From Hyphomicrobiales bacterium (GTDB taxonomy: Bacteria; Pseudomonadota; Alphaproteobacteria; Rhizobiales; JALURZ01): DNA of 8,179 nucleotides. Positions 1-5,722 of this stretch are shown here, one piece after another. The position numbers were made by a program, and so were the translations under genes. The DNA lies in contig JALURZ010000242.1 of assembly GCA_027058735.1 (NCBI GenBank), positions 1 through 8,179 on the forward strand, in the 5' to 3' direction. Below the pieces are notes generated by a model, which worked only from the letters and a program-made list of their open reading frames with translations, made no database searches and had not been told where the DNA came from. Numbering within the stretch: the first letter of the stretch is position 1; each line of letters starts with the position of its first letter.

Positions 1-764
1 TTGGTTTTTGGCGTGTACGGTTTTGTTCTGATGTGCTTGATCTTCAGATTACGGCAGGCGTTGGCGAACGCCCTCGATTTGTAGCACGGGCCGTTGCCGG
101 TCATGACGCGCTCGGCCTTGACACCGAGCTTTTTGTACCAGGCGACAGCAGCTTTGAGGTGGGCGATAGCGCTTGCGGCCTTCTCGTCAGGATGGATCTG
201 ACTGAACGCCAGGCGCGAATGATCGTCGATGGCGACGTGAACATATTCCCAGCCATAGCCGCCTTCTTTCCGGGCGCGCGGATTTGACTGGCGTGTTCTG
301 TCGCCGGTGATGCGGTGGCCTGTGCGTTCGAACCGGCCAAGCTTTTTGATATCCAGATGGATGATCTCGCCAGGGGTTTTTCGCTCATAGCGGCGAACCG
401 GCTCGGCGGGCTCAAGATCCTTCAGGCGGGACAGGCCCGCCCGCTTGAGCACACGGCTGACGGTCGCCGGCGACACGCAGGTCTCACGGGCGATGTGCTT
501 GCCGGTCCAGCGCTTTCGACGCAACGCAATGATCTGATCGACGGTTTTGGCGGGCGTCGGCTTGCGTAATGTCTTCGGTCTTGAGGATCGATCCTGCAAA
601 CCGGCGACGCCTTCCGTCTCGTAGCGCGCCTGCCATTTGCGCGCCGTCCGCGGGCAGACGCCTGCGGCTCGTGCGGCGGCCTCCGGCGTCTGCCCGCTTA
701 GCATCGCCTTCACCATCCGCTCGCGACCAAGCGGTGTTAAACGGGCATTCTTGTGAATGTTCAT
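1..764 (-). CDS. IS481-family transposase, 3' end cut by window edge, probable catalytic mutant
   Basis: The reading frame is open from ATG at 764 to the window edge, giving 254 residues. Family members are usually about 310-350 residues, so the C-terminus with the catalytic glutamate is outside. The start is supported by GGAGG six bases upstream. In order, I see an N-terminal helix-turn-helix (about residues 24-45, GQTPEAAARAAGVCPRTARK), a second HTH-like segment (about 87-108, IARETCVSPATVSRVL), and the rve integrase core. The core contains the first catalytic Asp in HLDIKKLGRFE (D138), the WEYVHVAIDDHSR strand (172-184), and VMTGNGPCY (220-228). Family members normally read MTDNG at that last site, so the second catalytic Asp is replaced by Gly at residue 223 (codon 96-98). 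From family knowledge this should abolish strand transfer. No stop or frameshift is seen in the visible part. Family assignment is firm; loss of activity is inference. Confidence 0.9.
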   Translation of the reverse strand, partial: MNIHKNARLTPLGRERMVKAMLSGQTPEAAARAAGVCPRTARKWQARYETEGVAGLQDRSSRPKTLRKPTPAKTVDQIIALRRKRWTGKHIARETCVSPATVSRVLKRAGLSRLKDLEPAEPVRRYERKTPGEIIHLDIKKLGRFERTGHRITGDRTRQSNPRARKEGGYGWEYVHVAIDDHSRLAFSQIHPDEKAASAIAHLKAAVAWYKKLGVKAERVMTGNGPCYKSRAFANACRNLKIKHIRTKPYTPKT

Positions 765-829
765 TCGGCTCCTCCAAAGAGTTCTGAAGTCTCGTAAATC
801 CAGTCTCCTCGGTCAGGGCCGAATGGACA
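1..829 (-). mobile_element. IS481-family insertion sequence, partial (one end outside the window)
   Basis: The element is recognised by its transposase (start at 764), which runs off the left edge of the window. The end upstream of the transposase lies between the start codon and the leuB stop at 849-851. I place it near 829, where the minus strand reads TGTCCATTCGGCC, because IS481 elements usually begin with TG. This boundary is a guess: the other inverted repeat and the target duplication lie outside the window. The element points the same way as the leu genes, so leucine-operon transcripts could read into it. Confidence 0.7.
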
Positions 830-848
830 ACCTATTGAAAGCCCACAC

Positions 849-1943
849 CTAGAGCGCGTCCAGAATGGCCGTGCCCATGTCTGCGGTCGATACCTGCCGC
901 GCACCCTGTTCCATGATATCGGCGGTCCTGAGACCATCGTCCAGCACCCGCGAAATCGCCGTTTCAATGCGCCCGGCAATATCGCCCGCATCGAACGAAT
1001 AGCGCAGTGCCATGGCGAAACTCGCCACCATGGCGATCGGATTTGCAAGGCCCCGGCCCGCGATATCGGGCGCGCTGCCGTGGACCGGCTCGTAAAGCGC
1101 CCTGCGCCGGCCGGTCTTTTCGTCCGTCTCGCCGAGCGAGGCGGACGGCAGCATGCCCAGCGAGCCGGTCAGCATCGCCGCGATATCCGACAGGACGTCG
1201 CCGAACAGATTGTCGGTGACGATGACGTCGAACTGTTTGGGGTTGCGCACCAGTTGCATGGCGCAATTATCAGCCAGCACGTGATCCAGCGCCACATCCG
1301 CGTAGTGCTCGGCGTGAACGCGGCTCACGACCTCGTGCCACAGGACGCCGGTCTTCATGACATTGCGCTTTTCCGACGAGCAAACCCGGCCGGCGCGTGC
1401 GCGCGCCAGCTCGAAGGCGACGCGCGAAATGCGCTCGATTTCGTAGGTGTCATAAACCTGGGTATCGACGGCGCGCTTCTGGCCATTGCCGATATCGGTG
1501 ATCTCCTTGGGTTCGCCGAAATAGACCCCGCCGGTCAATTCGCGCACGATCAGGATATCGAGCCCGTCGATCAGGTCCTTTTTCAGCGACGAGGCGTCGG
1601 CCAGCGCCGGATAGCAGATGGCCGGGCGCAGATTGGCGAACAGGCCCAGTTCCTTGCGCAGACGCAGCAGGCCGGCTTCGGGCCTGACGTCATATTCGAC
1701 GCCATCCCATTTCGGCCCGCCGACCGCGCCGAGCAAAACCGCATCGGCCGCCTGCGCCTTGGCCATCGCCTGATCCGAAATCGAAACACCGTGGGCATCG
1801 TAGGCCGCGCCGCCGACGAGATCTTCCTCGATTGTGAAGTGCAGGTTCGTGGCTTCGGTGCACCACTCGACCAGCCGTCTGGCCTCGGCCATGACTTCCG
1901 GACCGATCCCGTCGCCGGGAAGAAGAAGGAGAGAATGCGCCAT
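849..1943 (-). CDS. leuB: 3-isopropylmalate dehydrogenase
   Basis: LeuB catalyses NAD-dependent oxidative decarboxylation of 3-isopropylmalate to 2-oxoisocaproate, the third committed step of leucine synthesis, in the cytoplasm. The 364-residue product has the family's normal length. It begins LLLLPGDGIGPEV (5-17) and has the substrate arginines in LRLRKELGLFANLRP (93-107) and VRELTGGVYFG (133-143). It also has EKRNVMKT (191-198), the metal-binding aspartates in VTDNLFGDVLSDIAA (242-256; D244, D249, D253) and the NAD-binding HGSAPDIAG (288-296). I chose ATG at 1943 because homologues start right before the LLLPGDGIGPEV strand. The frame stays open upstream to a GTG at 2087, which would add 48 residues of repeat-derived sequence with no family match. 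The ribosome site before 1943 is weak (GGGGCTGGA). The gene follows leuD after a structured 169-base spacer. An IS481 element lies just past its intact C-terminus. Confidence 0.97.
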   Translation of the reverse strand: MAHSLLLLPGDGIGPEVMAEARRLVEWCTEATNLHFTIEEDLVGGAAYDAHGVSISDQAMAKAQAADAVLLGAVGGPKWDGVEYDVRPEAGLLRLRKELGLFANLRPAICYPALADASSLKKDLIDGLDILIVRELTGGVYFGEPKEITDIGNGQKRAVDTQVYDTYEIERISRVAFELARARAGRVCSSEKRNVMKTGVLWHEVVSRVHAEHYADVALDHVLADNCAMQLVRNPKQFDVIVTDNLFGDVLSDIAAMLTGSLGMLPSASLGETDEKTGRRRALYEPVHGSAPDIAGRGLANPIAMVASFAMALRYSFDAGDIAGRIETAISRVLDDGLRTADIMEQGARQVSTADMGTAILDAL

Positions 1944-1970
1944 CGCTGATCCAGCCCCGCCACCAAACGG

Positions 1971-1988
1971 CTCGGCCAGATGGCCGAA
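1971..1988 (-). promoter_or_regulatory. Hairpin in the leuB leader
   Basis: The minus strand reads TTCGGCC-ATCT-GGCCGAG. This is a six-base-pair perfect stem plus one U-G wobble, with a four-base loop, about 28 bases before the leuB ATG. No U-tract follows, so it does not look like an intrinsic terminator. It could affect leuB translation or mRNA stability; its function is unknown. Confidence 0.4.
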
Positions 1989-2028
1989 GACCAGCGAGGG
2001 GCTATCACAGTTCAGGGGCGCGATGCAA

Positions 2029-2060
2029 TATTGCGGTATTGCGGTATTGCGGTATTGCGG
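2029..2060. repeat. Tandem octamer repeat, 4 x TATTGCGG
   Basis: There are four perfect head-to-tail copies of TATTGCGG (plus strand) at 2029-2036, 2037-2044, 2045-2052 and 2053-2060, in the spacer between leuD and leuB. The first copy overlaps a perfect ten-base palindrome, GCAATATTGC, at 2025-2034. The unit is eight bases long, so a copy gain or loss would change the spacing to leuB. It would also shift frame in the open extension upstream of leuB. The repeat itself is directly visible; any role is inference. Confidence 0.9.
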
Positions 2061-2096
2061 TGGCCCGCCGGCGCCTTCCCCCGGCACCGCGGGCCA
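2061..2096 (-). promoter_or_regulatory. Strong RNA hairpin just downstream of leuD
   Basis: In the minus-strand transcript, TGGCCCGC (from 2096) pairs perfectly with GCGGGCCA (ending 2061). Inside this, GGTGCC pairs with GGCGCC, with one G-U wobble and a one-base bulge, leaving the loop GGGGGAA. The wobble would be a mismatch in plus-strand RNA, so the structure fits minus-strand RNA better. It starts 16 bases after the leuD stop. The octamer repeats follow rather than a U-tract, so it is not a classical intrinsic terminator. It may protect the leuD 3' end, slow transcription or set the leuD/leuB ratio. Confidence 0.5.
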
Positions 2097-2112
2097 AACA
2101 GGGGGCTTATGA

Positions 2113-2718
2113 CTAAACCCAGGGACGCTGCTTCTTCATTTCGCCTTCAAAGCGCTCTATGGCGGCGGACCTGCGCAGCGTCTGGCCAATGTCATCGAGA
2201 CCCTCAAGCAGGCATTGCTTGCGGAACGGGTCGATGTCGAAACGGATGGCGCCACCGTCGGGCCCGGTGATGGTCTGGTTCGCAAGATCGATGGTCAGCG
2301 TCGCATTGGCGCCGCGCTGCGCATCATCCATCAGCTTTTCGATATCTTCAGGCGGAAGGATGACCGGCAGGATGCCGTTCTTGAAACAGTTGTTGTAAAA
2401 GATATCGGCGAAGGATTCCGATATGACACAGCGGATGCCGAAGTCCAGCAGCGCCCAGGGGGCGTGCTCGCGGCTCGATCCGCAGCCGAAATTCTTTCCG
2501 GTCACCAGAATTTTCGCATTCCGGTAGGCCGGCTTGTTGAGCACGAAATCCGGCACCTCCGCGCCATCGGGCGTAAAGCGCATTTCATCGAACAGATGCT
2601 CGCCGAGACCGGAGCGCTTTATCGTCTTGAGATACTGTTTGGGGATGATCTTGTCGGTATCGACATTGATCATCGCCAGGGGTGCGGCGACACCCTCCAG
2701 ACGGTCGAATTTTTCCAT
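2113..2718 (-). CDS. leuD: 3-isopropylmalate dehydratase small subunit
   Basis: LeuD is the swivelling small subunit of isopropylmalate isomerase. With the iron-sulfur subunit LeuC it converts 2-isopropylmalate to 3-isopropylmalate. The product is 201 residues, the normal length for the LeuCD type. It shows the N-terminal INVDTDKIIPKQYL (17-30), the conserved loop NFGCGSSREHAPWAL (76-90), and ESFADIFYNNCFKNGILPV (101-119). The start ATG at 2718 matches the family N-terminus (MEKFDRLEGVAAPL). An AAGGAA element lies upstream at a rather long spacing of about 12 bases. Its partner leuC is about 1 kb upstream on the same strand, separated by two unrelated genes. leuB follows after 169 bases. The protein shows no truncation or missing key residue. 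Confidence 0.98.
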   Translation of the reverse strand: MEKFDRLEGVAAPLAMINVDTDKIIPKQYLKTIKRSGLGEHLFDEMRFTPDGAEVPDFVLNKPAYRNAKILVTGKNFGCGSSREHAPWALLDFGIRCVISESFADIFYNNCFKNGILPVILPPEDIEKLMDDAQRGANATLTIDLANQTITGPDGGAIRFDIDPFRKQCLLEGLDDIGQTLRRSAAIERFEGEMKKQRPWV

Positions 2719-2751
2719 TGCACACCGGTTCCTTTTTTCCGCCGCCCTAGG

Positions 2752-3003
2752 TCATGAAGAGAGCAGCCCGACCAGATAATAGATCAGATAAATCACCGCG
2801 ACGACCCCGAGCGCGCGTCCGATGCGCCGGCCCCAGACTTCGCTCCAGTCCTGCGCGCCGCCGGGCTGCTGCGTGTCATGCGCAGCACCGAGCAGCTTTT
2901 CGGATTGTTCGGCGAGGCGTTCAAGGTCGCGCCGCGCCGCCTTTGCCTTGGCGGCATGTCTGTCGCGGGTTTTCCTGTCGTTCATGGCCATCAACACTTG
3001 CAT
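2752..3003 (-). CDS. Small hypothetical protein with C-terminal membrane helix
   Basis: I do not recognise the family. The product has up to 83 residues. A charged, Arg/Lys/Glu/Ala-rich helical stretch (about 10-45, possibly coiled coil) is followed by a short polar linker. It ends in one hydrophobic segment (about 64-82, ALGVVAVIYLIYYLVGLL) within three residues of the C-terminus. This layout suggests a tail-anchored inner-membrane protein with the charged part in the cytoplasm. The start is uncertain: ATGs at 3003, 2991 and 2985 are all in frame and none has a strong ribosome site. The shortest form begins MNDRKTRDRHAAKAKAARRD. The gene lies 33 bases before leuD and 80 bases after the HECGH-protein gene, so it is probably transcribed with leuD. 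Nothing in it suggests a role in leucine synthesis. That it is a real gene is supported by its position in the cluster and its coherent protein architecture. Confidence 0.65.
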   Translation of the reverse strand: MQVLMAMNDRKTRDRHAAKAKAARRDLERLAEQSEKLLGAAHDTQQPGGAQDWSEVWGRRIGRALGVVAVIYLIYYLVGLLSS

Positions 3004-3083
3004 TGCCGCCGGCGCGGATCTCTATCAACGGCCATGGCGTGCGCCCGACAATACACCGTACACTGTGCCCAAAAAAGCACCCT

Positions 3084-3638
3084 CTAGCGCAGCGACTCCT
3101 CGGATGCAGGCGCGGACACGAGGCTTCTCTTCGCCGAGGGCGCGGCGTCGGCATAGCACCGGAAAATCGCCTCGCAGCGCCGGTCCCCCGGCGGATGGGC
3201 CGCATCGCCGGGCCGCCCGGCAAACAGCGACTGACAGACTCTGACGACGCCCCGCTTGCTCAGCCAGCGTTCGGTGCGCCCCCGCTTGACCGCATAACAG
3301 TCCGCCGCGCTTTCGTTGCCGCCATTGATCTGGTGGCCGCACTCATGGGCATAGACAAACATTCTGACTTCCCGCGGCAGGCGCCGCAATTTGCCCGGAT
3401 TGAGAAAGATCAGGCCGCGCACCGCACCGCCATAGTCGGGGAAATACGGGGCGATGACGGTCTTGGCGGTGCCGCAGGACATGCGCCGCTTGCCGATCCG
3501 GTAATTGCCCGGCGGCAATATGGTCGCGCCCTTCAGCAGGGCCGAGATTCTTTCGGTCGCCGCCCCCGGCCCAGAAAGACCCGCCAACCCGAAGGCCGCG
3601 GCGGCAAAGATCATCGCAAGGAAGCCGCCAGTACGCAT
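3084..3638 (-). CDS. Secreted HExxH-containing (putative zinc metallopeptidase-like) protein
   Basis: The product is 184 residues and of no family I can name with certainty. It starts with a signal-peptide-like segment (MRTGGFLAMIFAAAAFGLAG, likely cleaved near residue 27 after PGAA), so it probably acts in the periplasm or outside. The central segment YAHECGHQINGGNESAADCYA (96-116) holds an HExxH zinc-binding and catalytic motif (H98, E99, H102). Possible third ligands are E109 and D113. It has six cysteines (55, 100, 114, 135, 155, 161), one inside the HExxH motif; an even number in an exported protein suggests disulfides. The motif is followed by a basic stretch, KRGRTERWLSKRG. The gene lies between leuC and leuD, 74 bases after leuC, with a plausible promoter in that gap. 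Peptidase activity is inferred from the motif alone; a non-catalytic zinc-binding role is possible. ATG at 3638 is chosen because it gives a complete signal peptide. Confidence 0.75.
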   Translation of the reverse strand: MRTGGFLAMIFAAAAFGLAGLSGPGAATERISALLKGATILPPGNYRIGKRRMSCGTAKTVIAPYFPDYGGAVRGLIFLNPGKLRRLPREVRMFVYAHECGHQINGGNESAADCYAVKRGRTERWLSKRGVVRVCQSLFAGRPGDAAHPPGDRRCEAIFRCYADAAPSAKRSLVSAPASEESLR

Positions 3639-3670
3639 GCCCTGACCCCGTATTCCGCCTCGAAACCGGA

Positions 3671-3699
3671 AGTATGGGGAATTATCGCCGATTTGGCAA
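3671..3699 (-). promoter_or_regulatory. Candidate sigma-70-type promoter for the HECGH-protein gene
   Basis: The minus strand reads TTGCCA (3699-3694), a 17-base spacer, then CATACT (3676-3671). These differ from the TTGACA and TATAAT consensus by one and two bases respectively. The -10 box lies 32 bases before the ATG at 3638, in the 74-base gap after leuC. This would allow the downstream genes to be expressed independently of leuC. The call is based on consensus matching only. Confidence 0.4.
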
Positions 3700-3712
3700 A
3701 TGAGCGGGGCCC

Positions 3713-5119
3713 TCAGCCCGGGTCACGCACATCGACGAACCGCCCGGCGATGGCGGCCGCGGCGGCCATCGCCGGAGACACCAGATGGGTGCGCCCGCCA
3801 CGGCCCTGACGGCCCTCGAAGTTGCGGTTGGAGGTCGAGGCGCAGCGCTGTTCGGGTTCAAGCTTGTCGGCATTCATGGCCAGACACATGGAACAGCCCG
3901 GTTCGCGCCATTCAAAACCGGCCTTGACAAAAATATCATCGAGACCTTCGGCTTCCGCCTGGGCCTTGACCAGGCCGGAACCCGGCACGATCATCGCGTT
4001 GACATGGCCATTGACGCTGCGCCCTTCGACCAGCTTCGCCACGGCGCGCAGATCCTCGATCCGCCCGTTGGTGCACGAGCCGATGAACACCCGGTCGATG
4101 GTGATGTCGCGCATGGGCGTGCCGGCGCTCAGCCCCATATAGTCGAGAGAACGCTGCATCGACGCCCGTCTGGCTTCGTCGGCGACGTCGGCCGGATCGG
4201 GCACGCAGCCTTCAATGGAAACGACGTCTTCAGGGCTGGTTCCCCAGGTCACCAGAGGCGGCAGGTTGGCGGCGTCAAGGCGGATTTCGCGGTCAAACCG
4301 CGCGCCATCATCCGAATGCAGTGTCTGCCAGTAGTCGAGCGCGCGCTCCCAATCCTTTCCTTTCGGCGCGCGCGGCGTGCGCGCGACATAGTCGAATGTC
4401 TTTTGGTCCGGCGCGACAAGGCCCGCCCGGGCGCCGGCCTCGATGGTCATGTTGCAGACCGTCATGCGCCCTTCCATGGACAGCGCCAAAATGGCCGCAC
4501 CGGTATATTCGATGACGTGGCCGGTGCCGCCGGCCGTGCCGATCTCGCCGATGATCGACAGAATAATGTCTTTTGCCGCAACCCCCTCCGGCGCCACCCC
4601 GTCGACCACCACGCGGAAGTTCTTGGCCTTTTTCTGGATCCAGGTCTGGGTGGCCAGCACATGCTCAACCTCGGACGTGCCGATGCCATAGGCCAGCGCG
4701 CCAAAGGCGCCATGGGTCGAGGTGTGACTGTCACCGCACACGATGGTCGTGCCGGGCAGCGTAAAGCCCTGCTCGGGCCCGATGATGTGGACGACGCCCT
4801 GGCGCGTGTCCACCTCATCGAAATATTCGATGCCGAATTGCGCACAATTGGCGGCAAGGGTTTCGACCTGCAACAGGGATTCAGGGTCCGTTATGCCTTT
4901 GGAGCGGTCGGTGGTGGGAACATTGTGATCGACGACGGCAAGGGTTTTTTCCGGCGCGCGAACCCTGCGCCCGGACATCCGCAGCCCCTCGAAGGCCTGG
5001 GGGCTGGTCACCTCGTGGACCAGATGCCGGTCAATATAAATCAGGCAGGTGCCGTCATCCGCGCTGTGTACGAGATGATCGTCCCAGATCTTGTCATAAA
5101 GGGTTCTGGGAGCCGGCAT
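3713..5119 (-). CDS. leuC: 3-isopropylmalate dehydratase large subunit
   Basis: LeuC is the aconitase-family catalytic subunit of isopropylmalate isomerase, carrying a [4Fe-4S] cluster. It works with LeuD on 2-isopropylmalate in the cytoplasm. The product is 468 residues, the standard length. Recognisable segments are the N-terminal TLYDKIWDDHLV (6-17), the active-site region VVDHNVPTTDRSKGI (62-76), IVCGDSHTSTHGAFGALAYGIGTSE (126-150) and VCNMTIEAGARAGLVAPD (221-238). The three cluster cysteines are C349 in FIGSCTNGR, and C409 and C412 in PGCSMCLAMN. The C-terminal family signature NRNFEGRQGRGGRTHLVSP (431-449) is present. The start ATG at 5119 has CAGGTG four bases upstream. The gene begins 50 bases after the rplS stop with no convincing terminator between them, so read-through from the ribosomal operon is possible. 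No key residue is missing. Confidence 0.98.
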   Translation of the reverse strand: MPAPRTLYDKIWDDHLVHSADDGTCLIYIDRHLVHEVTSPQAFEGLRMSGRRVRAPEKTLAVVDHNVPTTDRSKGITDPESLLQVETLAANCAQFGIEYFDEVDTRQGVVHIIGPEQGFTLPGTTIVCGDSHTSTHGAFGALAYGIGTSEVEHVLATQTWIQKKAKNFRVVVDGVAPEGVAAKDIILSIIGEIGTAGGTGHVIEYTGAAILALSMEGRMTVCNMTIEAGARAGLVAPDQKTFDYVARTPRAPKGKDWERALDYWQTLHSDDGARFDREIRLDAANLPPLVTWGTSPEDVVSIEGCVPDPADVADEARRASMQRSLDYMGLSAGTPMRDITIDRVFIGSCTNGRIEDLRAVAKLVEGRSVNGHVNAMIVPGSGLVKAQAEAEGLDDIFVKAGFEWREPGCSMCLAMNADKLEPEQRCASTSNRNFEGRQGRGGRTHLVSPAMAAAAAIAGRFVDVRDPG

Positions 5120-5169
5120 TGTGCACCTGTGGGATTATGACATTTGCGCCGGCGGAGCCGGACCGGTTT

Positions 5170-5628
5170 TCACGATTTCGCCTTGGCGGCCTCAGGTTTT
5201 GTCTTGCTGCCCGCCGCCGCGGCCGGTTTGCCTTTTGCGCCTTTTGCGCCTTTTGCTTCACGTTGGCGCTGGTCCTGGCGTTCGGCGATGCGGGCCGCCT
5301 TGCCGCGCAGCCCGCGCAGATAATAGAGCTTTGCGCGGCGCACCTTGCCGCGGCGCACGACATCGATGGAATCGATCATCGGGCTGTGCAGCGGAAACAC
5401 CCGCTCCACCCCTTCGCCATAGGAGATCTTGCGCACCGTGAAGCTCGCATTGAGCCCACCGCCATTGCGCGCGATGCAGACCCCTTCATAGGCCTGAACC
5501 CGTTCGCGCTGGCCTTCCTTGACCTTGACGTTGACCCGTACCGTGTCGCCGGGCGCGAATTCCGGGACCGGCCGCGCGGCCTCAAGCGCCGCCTGCTGCT
5601 CTTTTTCGATTTCTTCAATCAGGTTCAT
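5170..5628 (-). CDS. rplS: Large ribosomal subunit protein bL19, with C-terminal extension
   Basis: L19 is a structural protein of the 50S subunit located at the 30S-50S interface. The product is 152 residues against about 115 in E. coli. The core (about 1-118) is typical: MNLIEEIEKEQ, FAPGDTVRVNVKVKEG (24-39), RVQAYEGVCIARNGGG (43-58), FTVRKISYGEGVERVFPLHSP (63-83) and GKVRRAKLYYLRGLRGKAARI (94-114). The tail (about 119-152) is rich in Lys, Ala and Gly. It includes three AKG/AKG-like units encoded by a nine-base tandem repeat. Such basic tails occur in alphaproteobacterial L19. The start ATG at 5628 is preceded by GAGGA eight bases upstream. The gene closes the ffh-rpsP-rimM-trmD-rplS cluster and follows trmD after 88 bases, where a weak terminator and a possible promoter are seen. 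leuC follows. Confidence 0.98.
   Translation of the reverse strand: MNLIEEIEKEQQAALEAARPVPEFAPGDTVRVNVKVKEGQRERVQAYEGVCIARNGGGLNASFTVRKISYGEGVERVFPLHSPMIDSIDVVRRGKVRRAKLYYLRGLRGKAARIAERQDQRQREAKGAKGAKGKPAAAAGSKTKPEAAKAKS
5230..5256. repeat. Nine-base tandem repeat inside rplS
   Basis: There are three perfect copies of GCCTTTTGC on the plus strand (5230-5238, 5239-5247, 5248-5256). On the coding strand each reads GCAAAAGGC and encodes Ala-Lys-Gly. The unit is a multiple of three, so copy changes would lengthen or shorten the L19 tail without a frameshift. Confidence 0.85.
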
Positions 5629-5667
5629 GGAGCCGGTCCTCGTTCCTACAATCCGCCGCAGGTCCTA

Positions 5668-5692
5668 TCATCACCCGGGGCACTCTGACAAT
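5668..5692 (-). promoter_or_regulatory. Weak candidate promoter upstream of rplS
   Basis: In the 88-base trmD-rplS gap the minus strand has TTGTCA near 5692-5687, followed after about 15 bases by TGATAG. The -35 is one base from consensus, but the -10 match and the spacing are poor. The gap is locally AT-rich (TGTATTTAACA upstream), which fits a promoter. I regard this as a hint only. Confidence 0.2.
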
Positions 5693-5704
5693 GTTAAATA
5701 CACG

Positions 5705-5722
5705 AAAAACGGTTAATCACCG
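5705..5722 (-). terminator. Weak terminator-like hairpin at the trmD stop
   Basis: The minus strand reads CGGT-GATTA-ACCG followed by five T, overlapping the trmD stop codon (5717-5719). The stem is only four base pairs, so termination would be partial at best. It could reduce read-through from trmD into rplS, which is often expressed far above TrmD. Confidence 0.25.

Noticed and set aside
33..777. Several short open frames on both strands over the IS element
   Set aside because: They are out-of-frame readings of the IS481 transposase, which is open from 764 to the window edge in its own frame.
1080..1949. Plus-strand open frame of 289 codons opposite leuB
   Set aside because: Antisense shadow of leuB with no recognisable motif.
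3064..3083. Terminator after the HECGH-protein gene (GTGC, six T, then GGGCAC)
   Set aside because: The stem is only four bases and the T-run is in the loop, not after the stem.
3785..5140. Long plus-strand open frame of 451 codons opposite leuC
   Set aside because: It is the antisense of leuC, whose protein is unmistakable. High GC makes long antisense frames common; the translation has no recognisable domain.
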